Source: Phorcus lineatus (taxonomy: Eukaryota; Mollusca; Gastropoda; Trochida; Trochidae). From it: a stretch of 64,000 nt of DNA. This document shows, piece by piece, positions 11,565-25,400 of this stretch. The position numbers and the translations under genes are program-made. Numbering within the stretch: the first letter of the stretch is position 1; every line of letters begins with the position of its first letter. The notes below the pieces were generated by a model. That model was given only the letters and a program-made list of their open reading frames with translations. It made no database searches and was not told the origin of the DNA. The DNA lies in contig OV121092.1 in assembly GCA_921293015.1 (NCBI GenBank), positions 44,477,064 through 44,541,063 on the forward strand, written 5' to 3'.

Positions 11565-12535
11565 TGTTAAGCCAATCCAGCTTGTGTATAACCCCTGTGC
11601 ATTGATGACTTGATTGGCCCTCCTTGACATCAGTCTCAGTCAGATATCAGTCTCTGTATGACTTGTTGCGGAATCTGCTGCCACTCCTGATGCAGTGCCG
11701 CATCTTACTCTGCCACAGTTTAAACAGGAGGGTCTCTTCTACGTCACCAGTGACCAAGAATGTCCCATAGATGTTCTATTGGGTTCAAATAGGGACTCCT
11801 AGCAGGCCACAGTAGCATTGTTATGGCTTCCTGCTGTAGAATCTGTGTTACCAGGTGGTTCTGTGGGGTTTAGCATTGTCATCCATGTAAACTTGTCTTG
11901 TATGAAGAGGGTGGTTGTCGAAATGTGGAATTACCACAGAGAGAAGGATGTTATCACGATTTTTCTGAGCATTGAGTGTACCTGGAACTGTCACGAGGTC
12001 GTGGTTACAACTCTGGCTCTACACCACCATGGACGTTCATTAATGTGCAGTTGTGTTCATGTAACAGGTTTTAGAGGTCTATGTCCCCAATAACCCGCGG
12101 CTCGAAGGCGATTCTTAACGGTTGATATGGAAACCCTCCTGTTGATAATCCAGTTATCCCTCAATACTTGGTCACTAGAGAAAGGGGAGGTGTCTAACGT
12201 TTTGAATCAGTGCTCTGTCTTCACGTACAGAGGTTACTGTCAGGCGTTCAGATCTCACACAGTCTTTCACCCCATTGGTTTGGACATGTTTTTGTACCAA
12301 ATCGTCCAAATGTGTGATAACAATGTGGTGACACCCAAACTGTCTAGCAATAGCTCTGTAGGACATACCGCTATCCTGCATGCGAATTATTCTCCATCTC
12401 TCCCCTATTGATAATCTACGCCTTGCCATAATTGAATCTCAAACTCATAAGCAATCATTTGTTCTAGATAATAGACAATATTGTTGCCACCTTAAAAGTT
12501 GATTTCTACAACTACACAAGCTCATGCTTTAAACT
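11565..12535 (-). pseudogene. Decayed Tc1/mariner-like transposon with transposase remnant
   Basis: On the - strand an 84-codon frame (12429 to 12175) starts MARRRLSIGERWRIIRMQDS and continues through a helix-turn-helix typical of Tc1 transposases (SYRAIARQFG, then a basic stretch). Downstream, across several frameshifts and stops, the catalytic-domain signature NP-E-H-x-W-D is recognisable near 11760, and the C-terminus VINAQG near 11600. The motif AGCTTGTGTA occurs at 11579-11588, and its inverse at 12513-12522, and may be part of the terminal inverted repeats. The element is inactive. It lies upstream of MLH1 with no evident functional link. Confidence 0.85.
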
Positions 12536-13666
12536 CGTTGCACGATATATTAATATACTCAATTGAAATAAATGGTGCTTAACTTATTGTTCTGAGTATA
12601 TACTATTAATTTCACTAGAGTACTTTATAAATGTAAATATTTATGTATCCCTTTGTAGTTTTAAGTTAGTCAAAGATAGGTGCAGGTTAGTCTCTTGACA
12701 ATCATGTGTTTATAAGAACTAAACAATATGTCTCAACTTCATTAAATAAAGATGGAATCTTCTGTAGCTGGATGTTGAATTAATGTACTTCTCGAACCAA
12801 AAGACCTAACTCATAAATAAACATAACCCGAGAGCGACAACCTTGCTGCATAATTGTCCGTTAGAGATTGGAAATTGAGGTTTTAGACAACTATACATCA
12901 TTGAGGATAATGCCTCTACAAAGCAGTTGCCATTTTCATACACAATACTCAAAGGTCACTGGGATTAGTCTCTTATTCAGGTTAAGATTAAATTGGATTT
13001 GGTCCTTCACCTTGAACATAGAGAATCTCACTTTATTGTCTTCTGATATCCAATATATATGAATAAGGGGCATGTTATGTGCTGGTACCTTGGCCAACTG
13101 GGATGTTAAATTACATTATTGTAGTCTAAACAACTCAAAGCCCTTTTGGAAAATATCACATGAAATCACATGATCTAGCTTATATGATATGATTTCTTGT
13201 ATCCTGTCCATAGTTCTCTCTATCATACAATGTTAAGATTTTGTTGACATGTTCGTCAATGGAGTCAAATTTGGGGGTTTATTTTAGTGCTATTTCCTTT
13301 TCACTTTATGATTTCAACAGTTTTCAACCATAAGCAATTAGTGATTTACAGCCGAAATGATTTCTTGTAGAGAAGAGAAAGTTATGACTTGCATGTTCTT
13401 TATTCATGATATGCAGCGTAAACATGTATTTTTTGTCATTATCTAGATCTTTTGTTTTTACTCAAGTCATGTACATAACAAAGTCAGGTTTGGACAAGAT
13501 GTTACAAGATCTCACAAAAGGAAAATTCAGTGACACACAGATTTTGTTTTTTATCCACTCAAAATGATTTCAACATAGTACTGAAATCTCATTTCCATGT
13601 CTTGTAATAGCTTTAACATTTATGATTACTGATTCATGAAACATATTCATAGAGTTTTCCCTACAG
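12536..13666. other. Non-coding stretch
   Basis: No gene or repeat supported. Short open frames here lack family signatures. Confidence 0.35.
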
Positions 13667-13847
13667 GCTAAGGGTGTGCCGAGCCAGTACATGTTTGAAG
13701 AGTGAGAAGAATGCCTTTGAAAGGTGTACAATGGTAGCAAAGTTGTTTGACTTATTCCCAGCTGTTGACAACCTACCTGAAAGACTTGTAGATTCCTACA
13801 ATATTCATACTGATGCACTTTTTAAGAAAATGTTTCAAATACACTGA
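13667..13847 (+). CDS. Candidate terminal coding exon of an unidentified gene
   Basis: A good acceptor (TTTTCCCTACAG) ends at 13666. One frame, entered after one base, is then open for 59 codons to a TGA at 13845-13847. The peptide reads like a folded protein: a Cys/Lys start, then NAFERCTMVAKLFDLFPAVD, NLPERLVDSYNIHTDALFKK and MFQIH at the end. An AATAAA lies about 100 nt past the stop (13950-13955), as expected for a last exon. I do not recognise the family and found no convincing partner exon upstream. Chance is possible at this length, but acceptor, frame and polyadenylation signal agree. Confidence 0.35.
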
Positions 13848-13949
13848 TTTAGTAGGATGGGTATGGTACGTCTAAACAAGGAGACTGCTCACACAAGTAA
13901 TGCTGAATATCAAGCATGCATGAAATCTCAATTTTTTTCTTGAATTTTC

Positions 13950-13955
13950 AATAAA
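13950..13955 (+). terminator. AATAAA polyadenylation signal
   Basis: A canonical hexamer about 103 nt after the stop of the candidate terminal exon at 13667-13847. It supports that exon, though AATAAA is common in AT-rich DNA. Confidence 0.3.
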
Positions 13956-14199
13956 AGAACAGATGGTCCTAATATGCCACCATACAAAACACAATTATCT
14001 CAATTTTAGAATACTTTGATAAATTGTTACCAAAGTTGCTACACCCCTCTCAAAAATTAGAAAATGATGTTGGCATCTTGTATATTCTTTAAACCATTGT
14101 TCAACATCAAAACCTGTTCCTCACCCTGTCAGACTTGTAGTGGTGTAGTTTTAGTGGGTGGTGAGACAGACATTGATAGGTCTTGCTGTCATTGATTTC

Positions 14200-14345
14200 T
14201 TAGATAAGATAAGATAAGATAATCTTTATGTCCCAGAAGGGAAATTTGTTTTGTATAATTACAATTCTCCAGAATGAAGACAAATAATAACATAATATTA
14301 AAAAACAATTCATGTCAAAACAGTTAAGATAGACAGATAATTTAC
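14200..14345 (-). mobile_element. 3' end of a non-LTR retrotransposon
   Basis: Read on the - strand, the segment has the form of a LINE 3' terminus: a stretch including CAAATTTCCCTTCTGGGACA and then a repeated TTATC tail (GATAAGATAAGATAAGAT on +, 14202-14219). No coding part remains. Confidence 0.55.
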
Positions 14346-17130
14346 TTAATTTACATGAATTCTTAGAATTTCCAATTAGTACATTGAATTATTCCAAAGT
14401 ATTTTGACCAAAAATGCAATTGAGTTTGGCAATATGTGAATTAAACACCTTAATCCAGGGAGTTATCGCTTTAATCCTCCAGATGTACTCCATTGTTATC
14501 ATTCAACAATCTTCTTCATCACATATTACAATTTTGCCATTTTGGTTGTTAACTATATTGTGATTTACATTTAGTATGTATTTTACTGATATTTTTGTTT
14601 GTTTATCAAGATTGACATTTGACAAATAGGATATTTATTTGATATTGAATACTTCTATAAGAAGATGACCTTTTCGTCTCAGTGAATAATACATCTATGA
14701 TGCTTTACTTTGAGTCATGACTCAACTTCCTTCATTGGTAATGTCATTTTAATGTAACAGACTGCATTTGTTTTAGATACAATCGCCATATATATGTCAT
14801 ATCAGTTTGTCCTTTTTATAAAAGTTTTCGAACAAAATATCATAAGCCATATACTATTATCAAACCAGATGTTACAACACTATAATTGCCATTGTTATCA
14901 AAGATAAATACTCAATTATTGCAGAATCTTGCAATGTATATTTATAATGTATTGTTTTTAGGATATTAAACAAGCAAATCGTTTGATCATATGATTTACT
15001 CATGAATATACTTAAGGCCCGCAGTCTTGAAGTACTGCATAGAAGTTTGATTGATTGACTAAACTTTATTGATTTTGAGAACAAAACTTATGACAGATTT
15101 ACCACTTTAGTAACATAAGATGATGTTTGAAATATGATGAATTACATGTATGTTTCATATCAAATTCCAGACAAAGACAAACTTCTCAAATTCTGTTGTT
15201 GTTGATAAGTACTTTTAAAAAATCATCTTATCATTTTGCAGCTGAGATGGATATTCATAATGAGTAAGACAAAAAGGCTCTATATTTTCAAATATGTACG
15301 AAGGGATTAATTAATTTGACAAGTGGGCAATGCAAAAAAAATTCAAATTTCTCATTTCATACACTGCAGATGTTTAGGTATTTAATGATATTATATATTA
15401 TAAATGTATTATTTTGAATTATATGAATATATATCATTATATATATGTTATATCTTAACGGTGTATGTCAGAGAGCGATACGATTATGGATATTCTGTGG
15501 TTCGCTCTGAGGAAATGCTCAAAATTAACATTTCTCAATTATCATGCAGTTTGTCCTGCACTCATTTACAAATTGTAAATTGTAATTACCACCTTGGCAT
15601 TTAGTTTTTAAAGGTAACAAGAATCATAATGATTGGTGTAGAATTTAAGACTTGTGTAGAATATCACTAGGTCCATAATGCCTGTCTATAGAACAATAAT
15701 TGTTATCCTTGAAATTTTTCTCTAAACTTAGATGAATTTAAATGCCAGACACTAGGAATAAAAATGAAATAAGGCTTATTTTGATAATGAAAATACACAT
15801 TCAGTAACAGATTTCAGGGATGGAGAAATCTTACAACTAATTGCTTGTTTATTAAATTGATAACAAACTTCAACTGGTGAAACGTGATTTTTAGGTCTGT
15901 GCAAAATTCCCAAAACTTTTCACAAAATTAAAGCTTTACCAATGGAAATTTATCAAATCTAACTGCATTAAACATGTTTACTTCTGTTATGGATTTTTTT
16001 TTATGTTGCTTCAACATTAGGATGTATTTCTTTCAAATTAGCGGCATTTTTTCTAATAATTAGGGATGCTTGTGTGCTTTGAACAATAGGGGTAAATAGG
16101 AGTCTAGACAAAAATAACTTCCTCAAACATTGGTCAAAGTAATGGTTTTCTGTTTCCTGTTTGCCGGACCCAGATAAGTGGTCAAGTCAGATGACCTTTG
16201 GACGCTGATGAAGAAAAGATAAAGACCTTTTGATTTCTTAAAAGAATATTGCTAACTGTACACGTGTCCAGCACAAAAAAGTACAGTGACCTTAACTCAC
16301 CAAGATATGGTTAAACAAAGAAGGGAAATGTTTCATGCAGCCTACTATCTTATCATTGAGGCCTTGCGGTTGGAATGTTAGAAGCTAAATATTCCACCTC
16401 AATTAAAGTGTTCTCCTGGAGCGCTTGGTACTCTCTGAGTCAGGGTTTTGTCTGAGTTGAGCGATGATTTTTTAAGATATATCATGTTTAGAATGGGCAG
16501 AGCGATTGTTGGGTAATGGGCTACTAGTTTGTCCACCGAGGTAGGTGTATAGTGCAATGGTGCTGTTCACATCAACTTCAATGTTCAAGTTGCCGTGCAT
16601 TAGGAACCTTATCTTTAAACCATTTTATTTAGAATTTTGTTGTCAGATATTTATCCTTACTAAAATGTGTGTCTGTTGTATAAATTACACACCACATGAT
16701 GATATATACTTGCCTGCCCAGTCATGTCATTCTCATGGTATATATAAGTTCAACACTGAGCCAGGTTTAACCTTTTTTCTTGGAAAACAAATGTTGCTTA
16801 TTGTTAGTGTTGATTGATTGATAAACAGAATTCTTAAAAGAACACAATACATTGACATTAGTAAATCCACTTCCTTAAATCTCCCTTCAATGTCATAAAG
16901 GTGTTCACTCCAAAATGGCTGCATGAAGTTTGCTTTAAACACCACACCATTTTCTATGACTATGGATTACGGTTTTATCAAGGAGATGTTTTCCCTTCCA
17001 AGTAAAATATGTTCTGCATAACATATACTATGTTATATGATGCATATTTGAATCATCCAATCATAATAATCATTTAAAAAATCAACTTCAGTGCCTTTTA
17101 AACCAACAAGACAGCAATATCTGATTATGA
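14346..17130. other. Non-coding stretch
   Basis: AT-rich. Near 15045-15085 a TTGATTGATTGAC run next to ACTTTATTGATTTT resembles another LINE tail on the - strand. I looked specifically for MLH1 ATPase-domain exons here and saw none. Confidence 0.35.
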
Positions 17131-17330
17131 GAGGGGGCGGGATAATGTAGTGGTTAGCACTTCAGCTATGGGTGAAGAGATCTTTCGTTCAAATCCCCCC
17201 AGGGGCTTTGCATAGCCACATACAATGGTGTTGCATGCTTTCCCCCTGCAATAATACTAGCAGTCACATTATAAGTGAAATACTCTTGAAAGCGGCGTTG
17301 TACCCCAACTCACATGACCTGATTTTGAGA
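17131..17330 (+). mobile_element. SINE copy with internal deletion
   Basis: The tRNA-like head (GGGGGCGGGATAATGTAGTG, B-box relic CGTTCAAATCC) is joined directly to the distal body (GCATAGCCACATACAATGGT, CAATAATACTAGCAGTCAC, AAAGCGGCGTTGTACCCC). The central part of the family body is missing. A further weak body-like fragment is at 17365-17440. Confidence 0.8.
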
Positions 17331-18539
17331 AGTAAGTGGAGACTTAACTCTCCATTCTGATACCTATTCCAGCCAACACTCACAGGTTTCACTGGAAAGC
17401 TAAGCACTTGCATACAGGCTTCCTAGCAGCTATGATTAGAGTGACAAACACCTGACAGAAGATCAACCCAAAATCACCCAAAAAAGCCATTGTAAGTGGA
17501 TGTTCAACCATAGCTGTAGCACCAGGAAGTAATTACGTATTCAGGGCCACTGTGTGTTTCACAAATAACATGATATTTCAGGATTAGCTGAACTGACCAA
17601 AACCACAGACAGATAATTTGATGTATGGACTGGTCATGAAATGCTGTTTTACTTGTGTGTATTCTTCTAATCATGAGAACTCCTGTATTGTTTCTTCTGG
17701 TATCTCTAGGGCTTCTTGAATCAGTTTCCATAACCAGAATAGAATAATTGTCCTTTAGTTCCAGTCTAATAGCACATGTCTCTTATATATGGTTTTAATT
17801 ACCAATATTTTGTATGGCTACAAAAATTATCAACTCTTGTTGTGGGTCAATTATTGGTTTGAGGCAAAATCATTTTGTTAATTTGTTCCACCTCCTGGTC
17901 ATCAAATGTTTGACACAATCTATCAATAGACTTTGTCAGAGATAATTACTTGTTACAAGTTTTCCCGAGCCTTTTAGATGGTGGTGTGCAGGTGTAGTGT
18001 TACTACTACCTTATGCTTGTGACCAGTTTTAAACCATTGTATTCATGAGAAAAACTTTTACATACCGGTAGTGTGTGCTGCCAAGTTTTTTGATTTGATC
18101 AAATTAGATTACCCAATGTACTTGATGAAGAAAAACATTATATCACAACTATTTAAACTTTCTACCTCATTCATGAATATTCTCTTTCCTTTCATGAAAT
18201 AAAGATAAAGTAATCAAGAAGAGACAGATGTCATGTATTCTAGTACAGTATCACTACTTGATGTAATGGATTGAGGAGCAAATGGACTGATATTAATTGT
18301 GATATGCCAGAATCGGGGACAATTGAGTGGATGATTATGGTTTGAATGATGGAATTAGAAACCACTCATATCTCAGATGGACTGCATGTCTTAGAATAGC
18401 TTCCACTTAAATCCAGCTGCATAAGATGGACCAATTACTGGTACCATTGATTTACTGGGCTCACTGATATATTTCCGAGGCTTCCTTCCTGTTTTGACCA
18501 AAATAAACATTGCTATATTTGGCATCACAATTCGGAAGA

Positions 18540-18645
18540 GTAGAAGTTCTTGTACTGTATGAGGTGGCTTTCCTCGTAGGATTTGAACCCACATCAACAG
18601 GAGTCAAGCAACACTGCTACCACTTGCCGTGCCAACTGCAGTCAT
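18540..18645 (-). mobile_element. tRNA-like SINE head on the - strand
   Basis: On the - strand a GGCAAGTGGTAGCAGTGTTG segment (A-box-like) is followed by GGGTTCAAATCCTACGAGG (B-box-like) at tRNA-like spacing. The flanking body is not clearly the family seen at 39140. It is a SINE remnant rather than a tRNA gene, because the stems do not pair. Confidence 0.5.
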
Positions 18646-19329
18646 GCTCACCATCAGAACTTGAATAAACTACTTCTAATTGACTGGTTATCCTCACTAT
18701 TGTGTCTCTATGACTGAATAGTGAGCAGATAATTCATGACATCTTTGTCCTTTTCATGTTGGCCTTTGGCTGCTCAGCTTAGTATTAGCTCAAGTTAGTT
18801 TCTGCCTGATAAGCTACTGTATGATACAACAAAAACTAAGATATTAAAACTATTAAACTATTAAAACTAAACTTATGTTTCTATTGTCAGTACACCCTTT
18901 TCCATTTGGTCAAAATATGTATTAATATTGATTATCAAGTTATCAATAAGTTGGATTTTTTTTCTCAAATAACATTTTAATGATAATCCACTTATTTTTA
19001 TGGACGGAAATATATCTATGTTAGTCAATAAAAAATGCATTGTCATTCAAAATCATAAAGCAGCTATATCCTTTTTTCATGACAAAAAAACCAACTGATA
19101 TCTAATTCACAATTACCCATTCACAAATATCACGATATTCACTTTTTGATAGACATTATGTTGAATGTCTACATGATTATAGAAAATGTTGAATTCAACT
19201 AATAGCTAAACAAAATTCATTTGGCTATTGTTTTAATGTATTGTTTTGATAAGAACAACAAGTTTTTGAAAGAAATGATGTTCAATATTTTAACATTTTT
19301 TTGGAAACTTTGTAGTTTTTTGTTTCCAG

Positions 19330-19423
19330 ATCGCCTAGTGGACTCCTCATCCCTGAAGAAAGCTTTAGACACAGTTTATCAGGCCTATCTTCCTAAAAAC
19401 TCTCATCCCTTCCTTTACTTAAG
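19330..19423 (+). CDS. MLH1: MLH1 exon equivalent to human exon 10
   Basis: 94 bp, flanked by TTTGTTTCCAG and a consensus GTGAGT donor. It begins at codon position 2 of the residue equivalent to human His264, the same phase and length as the human exon. It encodes [20 protein letters not shown] and then [10 protein letters not shown], the characteristic MutL motif at the end of the transducer domain. Confidence 0.97.
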
Positions 19424-22400
19424 GTGAGTTAATCTTCTCAGTCCCAGTAGTAGGATTTTACACCACCATCAAGGGCAATTAAGTGCAGTGATTAGCTCAT
19501 GTAACTGAGACCAAGAGGTTTTGCAGTTTGACATCTAGCCAAGTCCATGGACACTGCTTGCCGAGAGGATTTGCTAAATGTAATAACATTGAATTCAAAA
19601 ATTTTCTATAGGGCTCTTTGTACTAATTTTGAGTATTTTGTACACATTACAGTCTTAAAATATGATCATAAATTCTTTAGTCATTTCATAGAAAATCAAA
19701 CTAAAGCAATATATGTTTACACCCATGGTAATATGATACCTTTATTAATACACATAAAAGTTACAAAATAAGCCTAAGTTACAATATTTCTTCACATTCA
19801 CCAAATGGAAAGTAGGCAGTTTTGTTCCTTAGGGGTCATGATAGTTGGCCATAATCTGACCTTTGCCCTTCCATAGTTTCAAACCATCAGACCTGATGAA
19901 ATATCAAATTGAGCCTTGGCTTTCCAGCCGTGTCACCTGTTTGCTGATATGCAATGGTCATCTTAGATAACACTATTGGAAGGTACTCGGGTCAGAGCGA
20001 CTATTTCAGGCAAATGTTTTCATTTGGCGCAGTATGACCAGTTGTTGGCTAGTTGTAGCCCGTGGTTACAGGTTTGCTTAGCCTTGAAGAAGACTTGAAA
20101 CCTCCTTGTGATAATGCTAGTTGGTACCAAAGTCAGTGTTTACTGCAATGTTAGCAGGTTTTATTTTTCTTAGTCACAATTGCTGTGCAGGCTTTCTCTC
20201 TGTGTCAACCTCTTTTGCCATCAGTGGCACTGAAGCCCCTTTTGACCAATTTTTATTTCTTCAAAGTTTCGCTTATTAATATTGTGTTTGTTAAATATAG
20301 TTTCTTCCATAGGGTTAGACATCTTCGATTCATTGTTTGTATTTCAGTTTAGAGATTTCACCACAAAATGTCGATGTGAACGTACATCCCACTAAACACG
20401 AGGTCCACTTCCTTCACGAAGACGCCATCATCGAGAGCATACAGGCGGCTGTAGAGACCAAACTGCTCGGCTCAAACGCTTCAAGGACTTTCTTCACTCA
20501 AGTGAGCTTATTAGACTAACTATCACTAAAGACTATTATAACCCATGTTCACTAATTGTGTCATATTACTTGAATTAGTTGATTAGGCTATCATCATAAA
20601 TCACAAGTTCAAGTTAACTTGATAAAACCTTATGTTAACTTATCAAATTTTTCACCACATACCAAAAGTCTTTGGAAAATCAACTCTTCTACTTGTCAGA
20701 TTATCCATCTGGAAATGGGTCACCCATTCAATAACGAACCTTGTAAAATGTTGCTAAACTTCACTGCTATTTCTTGATTAACCAATTCACATGACCCCAT
20801 CCAAAATCATTAGAAATAGTCTTCTAGAAGTGCCTAACCAAGATTTCATCACAATACATTCTTGATAATTTGAAAGCAAAAACGTTAACATATTTTTAGA
20901 GTCATCATTTATCATTAATCTCTTTGTATGATAATCTTAACTCCCAGGTCTGTCATCTGTGATTGGTCAGATGAAATTGTACAGCTTTGTCTTGTGAAAA
21001 TACATGTCTTGAAACAAGAATAACTCTCTCGACACTTCATTATACAGTATGCACACTGAGGATAACCCTCCTTTGATCTTGATTTTCTTTGATCTTGAAT
21101 TCTTTATCCGTCATTATTTATCTGCATGGACATCAATTGAGAGTTCCTATGGTAACTCTCCAACTAAACTTTGAAAAGTTGGTTTAATCAAAATGCACTA
21201 AAATGAATTATAAATCAGAAAACAGATTTTTAAATTCCTTTGTGTGAGGTATTGTTAAAGCCGTTTAGGCAATACTTCATCTTCTATCGAGTACATTCTA
21301 TTGATCTATTATGTATGTTACGCCTTCATCATGATAATAGAGGGAGCTGTTGGTGTAAAATAGCAATCTGATAATCTTGGTATCAAAACCTACAAATATG
21401 CAAATTAGTACAAACTTATTTCCTAAATCTCAATGAACCTGTTTGTTTATGATGCCAATTTGAGTTTAAAGGTTTTCAAACTTGGCAAGTCCTGAAATTA
21501 TTTTTAGACAAACATGTTAAGTATGGAAAAGAATCTCTGGAACTCTGTGAATAAATTTTCTTTCTGTCAAGGCTCTGCTACCAGGTGCCCCGGTGTCTCT
21601 AGAAGAATCAACAAGCCAAGGTGAAGCTTCCACAGGTAGATGAACTCTCATTCTTAGATGATAATAATGTTACATTTTTAAATATGATCCAAAAACAAAT
21701 GGCAGATCAAAGGGGAAAGGGGTTGAACACCCTTGTCTCCCCCCCACCAAATCCCCCTCCCCCCAAACCCCACCCCCTCCCCCCTCCACCTTAAGAGTCA
21801 ACCAGAAACCAGATAAAATGGTTGCAAGTCCTTTCAGAGTACCTGGATCAATCACTCGCAAAAATATTATTGTCACATCTGATCACTATTTAAATGGCAT
21901 GTATTTCTAAAACTGCATATTCTTTATGATAGATAAAGGTTGACAAGACGTCCTTGTGTTACATGTCCCTTGATATATCATCTTCATTTATGTATACCAA
22001 CTCATGCAAGATTAAATGTCTTTAGACAATGTTGTGTGTTTAGTTCAAAGCCCTATTGACAGTTGACGTCATGTCTATCAGTGGCTTTTCAGCACTGGTA
22101 AACTGGTCACTTGCAATGTCAGTGTGATATGTATTAGAAAGTAGAGCATGTTTTATTAATGATGGATTATGCTTACAATAGCAGTGTCCATATTTCTTTT
22201 TGGTGTAATGATGAGCTAATATCAATAATGTGATTTCTCTCCCTTGAGTTTATCCTTAAAACTTAACTAGGATCTTGTAGGAAATAAAATACATCTAACA
22301 GAATGATTTAAAATATTTTTATTCTGTGTGAGTGAAATGCTTACCTTGTCAATTTTGTTTGGTCAGTTTGATCCTCAGAGCTTTTTAAGATTTTAATGAA

Positions 22401-25400
22401 TTTTCAGAAAGTTTCAACAAGTTTGAAACTTCAGTGTACTTAAGTCTTGGCAATCTATAAACCATGAGGTCATTAATAAAAACTATTAGAATGATTAAGA
22501 AAGAATAAAAACATTTAATTAGTAAGCAAAATATGTCTTTCAGAAAGTTATTTTTATTTTTGCTTTACAAGAGGAATACAAATGGAATTATTAGATTTCT
22601 ACAGTGTTTGTGCACTTTGTAAAAACCTGAAAAAGGGTCAAGCAGACTAAAGTCTGAATAGAAGGAAGCTGATTAATTGGATGTTCTCCTAATCATTTAG
22701 GTTTCAACTATCATTGCAAAAATCATTAAATAAGTGAAATATAGTGTTTTTGTAATCATTTCCTTGAATTGGCACTTAAACGCTGAATCCCTCAAATTTG
22801 GTTTGCACTGCTTCTTCAAAATCTGAAGCAAGGAGCTTACACTTAGATTCACTTTCACTAGAAGTTCAAGGATGCAGGAAGAATAATTACATATAGTAAT
22901 TACAAATGGTTGATTTGGTTGAAAAGAAATGCAAGCCCTTAATGACTGAAATAGTGCCCAAGCGGCGTTAAACAATAACTCACTCACTCACTGAACAGCA
23001 ATGATGAGGTTAATTCAAAATATATTTTTTCTAAATAACAATAAAAAGCTAAAAGTAAAAGAGTGATGCTCTGATGTGTAATTAAACCTAATAACTCTGG
23101 AAATATTTGTTCAATTTGTGCCTTATCTGCCAACTCCTGGAGCACCTTGACCAGTGGTTTGCACCAAACACATTTTGGCCAATCATAAGTCATCTGCAAG
23201 TCCACTGGTCACTTGGCATATCAATTAGGAACTGGACATTTTGATAAGGCTGAGAAGAACAACAAGGAATGAAGTCCGTGTCCAAGTGCTTTTCAGCAGG
23301 ATGTATCAAATCTTATTTCTATAATCCTTTCCTTTGCAATTTCCTGTAAGCATGTGAAGGTTAGGTCACTGTAAGTTCACCTCTTCTTTGAGTTTCATCA
23401 ACATATTAATTAGGAAATGGGCATTTTGATAACAGTTGATCAGGACAACAAAACAGGTGTCCATGTCTAAGTGCTCTCCAGCAAGATGTATGACAATTCA
23501 TTTCAATCATTCCTTCTATTTGCAATTTCCCAGAGAGGGAGAGGGTTAAAGATATCATACTAAATATTGAATGGTATAGTTTGGTGGTGTAATCTATGTA
23601 GTTAGAAATTAATGGTAAGCTTTTTCTTATGTATATCTACTTTCAGAGACATTTAGAAGATGGTAAGATGAATAGAAAACAAGTTCAATGCATGGTTACA
23701 GCTTCTTTATTGCAAGAAAGGCACCTTTTGGTGTTGATACTAACACCATTATGAAGCAAGTGATGACATTGATAAAGAAGTATTATCTACAACTAAACAC
23801 TGCAATGAATCAATAGAACTTGATCTCTATTCATTTTATATATGTATGACTGTGGTACTTCTATATTCAATCATAAGATAAACATAAGATAAACTGGGTA
23901 GTTTTTTCATCACTCTGCTTGGATTTTAGGAATATTTGTGTAATAAGTTATCATTACTATAATTTCTCACCGATACACAGGAAGTCAATAATTTATTCAA
24001 AATCAAAAAGATGCTATTTGAATAAATTTGTACATATTAATTCTTATATTAGGACTTATTTAGGCTTTAGCAATAAGTAGTCGAACCAAGTAGCTGTTTG
24101 TGTAGATTATGGCAGGAAGTTGCAGACATTTTATGGAAAATCCTCTTTTAGACGTACGGGAGAAGGAAGGATCATACTGCATCGAACTAAAATAATTTTA
24201 ACACAGACCTATACACACTCCACCTGCATGCGAAAACAAAAATGGTGTAAAATATCCAAACTTGATCAGTTCTTAGCACAAAATAAGAAAAAAAATCACA
24301 GTGCAGATTGAAAATCACATGATATTAGATCACCATTCTCTTTGTAACTCTCAAGTGTGAGAAACAAAAAAGACATTTTTGGTTGTATTATTATGTAATA
24401 AATGTTCTAAATATTTCCATACAATCCTACCAGTTGAGGGTGGCAAGGTGTACGCTCAGCATCTTGTAAGGACAGACAGCAAAGAGCAAAAGCTTGATGC
24501 TTTCCTGAGTCAACCTTTATCCAATAAGAAGACATCTGTAACAAGCTCAACAAATCAGAAACTAGCTTCTTCCACCGATGAGCCCCAGCCCTCCACAAGT
24601 AGAGAAGATCTTATGGAGGTGGATGAAGAGTATGTCAATGATGATTTGAGGTTTTTTATTGATTGAAATTTAAACCATTTGAGCATTCAACAATTTTAAG
24701 ATATAAAATCATCATTTCGCTAAAAGTATTGATGAATATCATCAACGAATTTGAGTTTAAGGAGAGATGAGACCCTGAAATCAATCTCACTTACTGTAAC
24801 ATTTTGCAACAATGGTTACCGTATTCGACGTGATAAGCGCCCGGGGCGTTTAAAAAATTGGTAAAAGGGGGCGCTAATTAAAACGATAAAAAATTTCCTC
24901 AAGTTTAGTCTTGAAAGTGTTTTTTTACGATACAGATGTCTTTGAAATATGGTTTTATAACTTTTATCATTTTGATGGTGGCTGGGAGTCTTGAAATACC
25001 CTGTATTCTTCACTTTAGTGGAAGTAAAAGACTTATTGCAAGACTGAAAAACCTTCCTGTATGAATCAGCATGCAAGGTAAGCAATGTTGAGAGGTGGGC
25101 GCTAAATCAGGACGCATATTGTTCAGTCACAAACGTGGTGGGTGGGCGCTTATAGGGGAGTGGGCGGTTATTAAGTCGAATACGGTAATTGTCTTAAATA
25201 AAGCCTTAGATAGATGCATTATATTTCTTGTAGCATATATCTACAGGCTCATCCAAACACTGATGCAAATCACTTACATTTATCACAAGACCTTTCTAAC
25301 GGTCACTTTACAACATTGTTTTCTATGTTACTATATATCTTTTATAATTGGTAAGTCAGAATTGCCTTGTATCTGTCGCTGGCCTTCTATTCTGCAGTCT

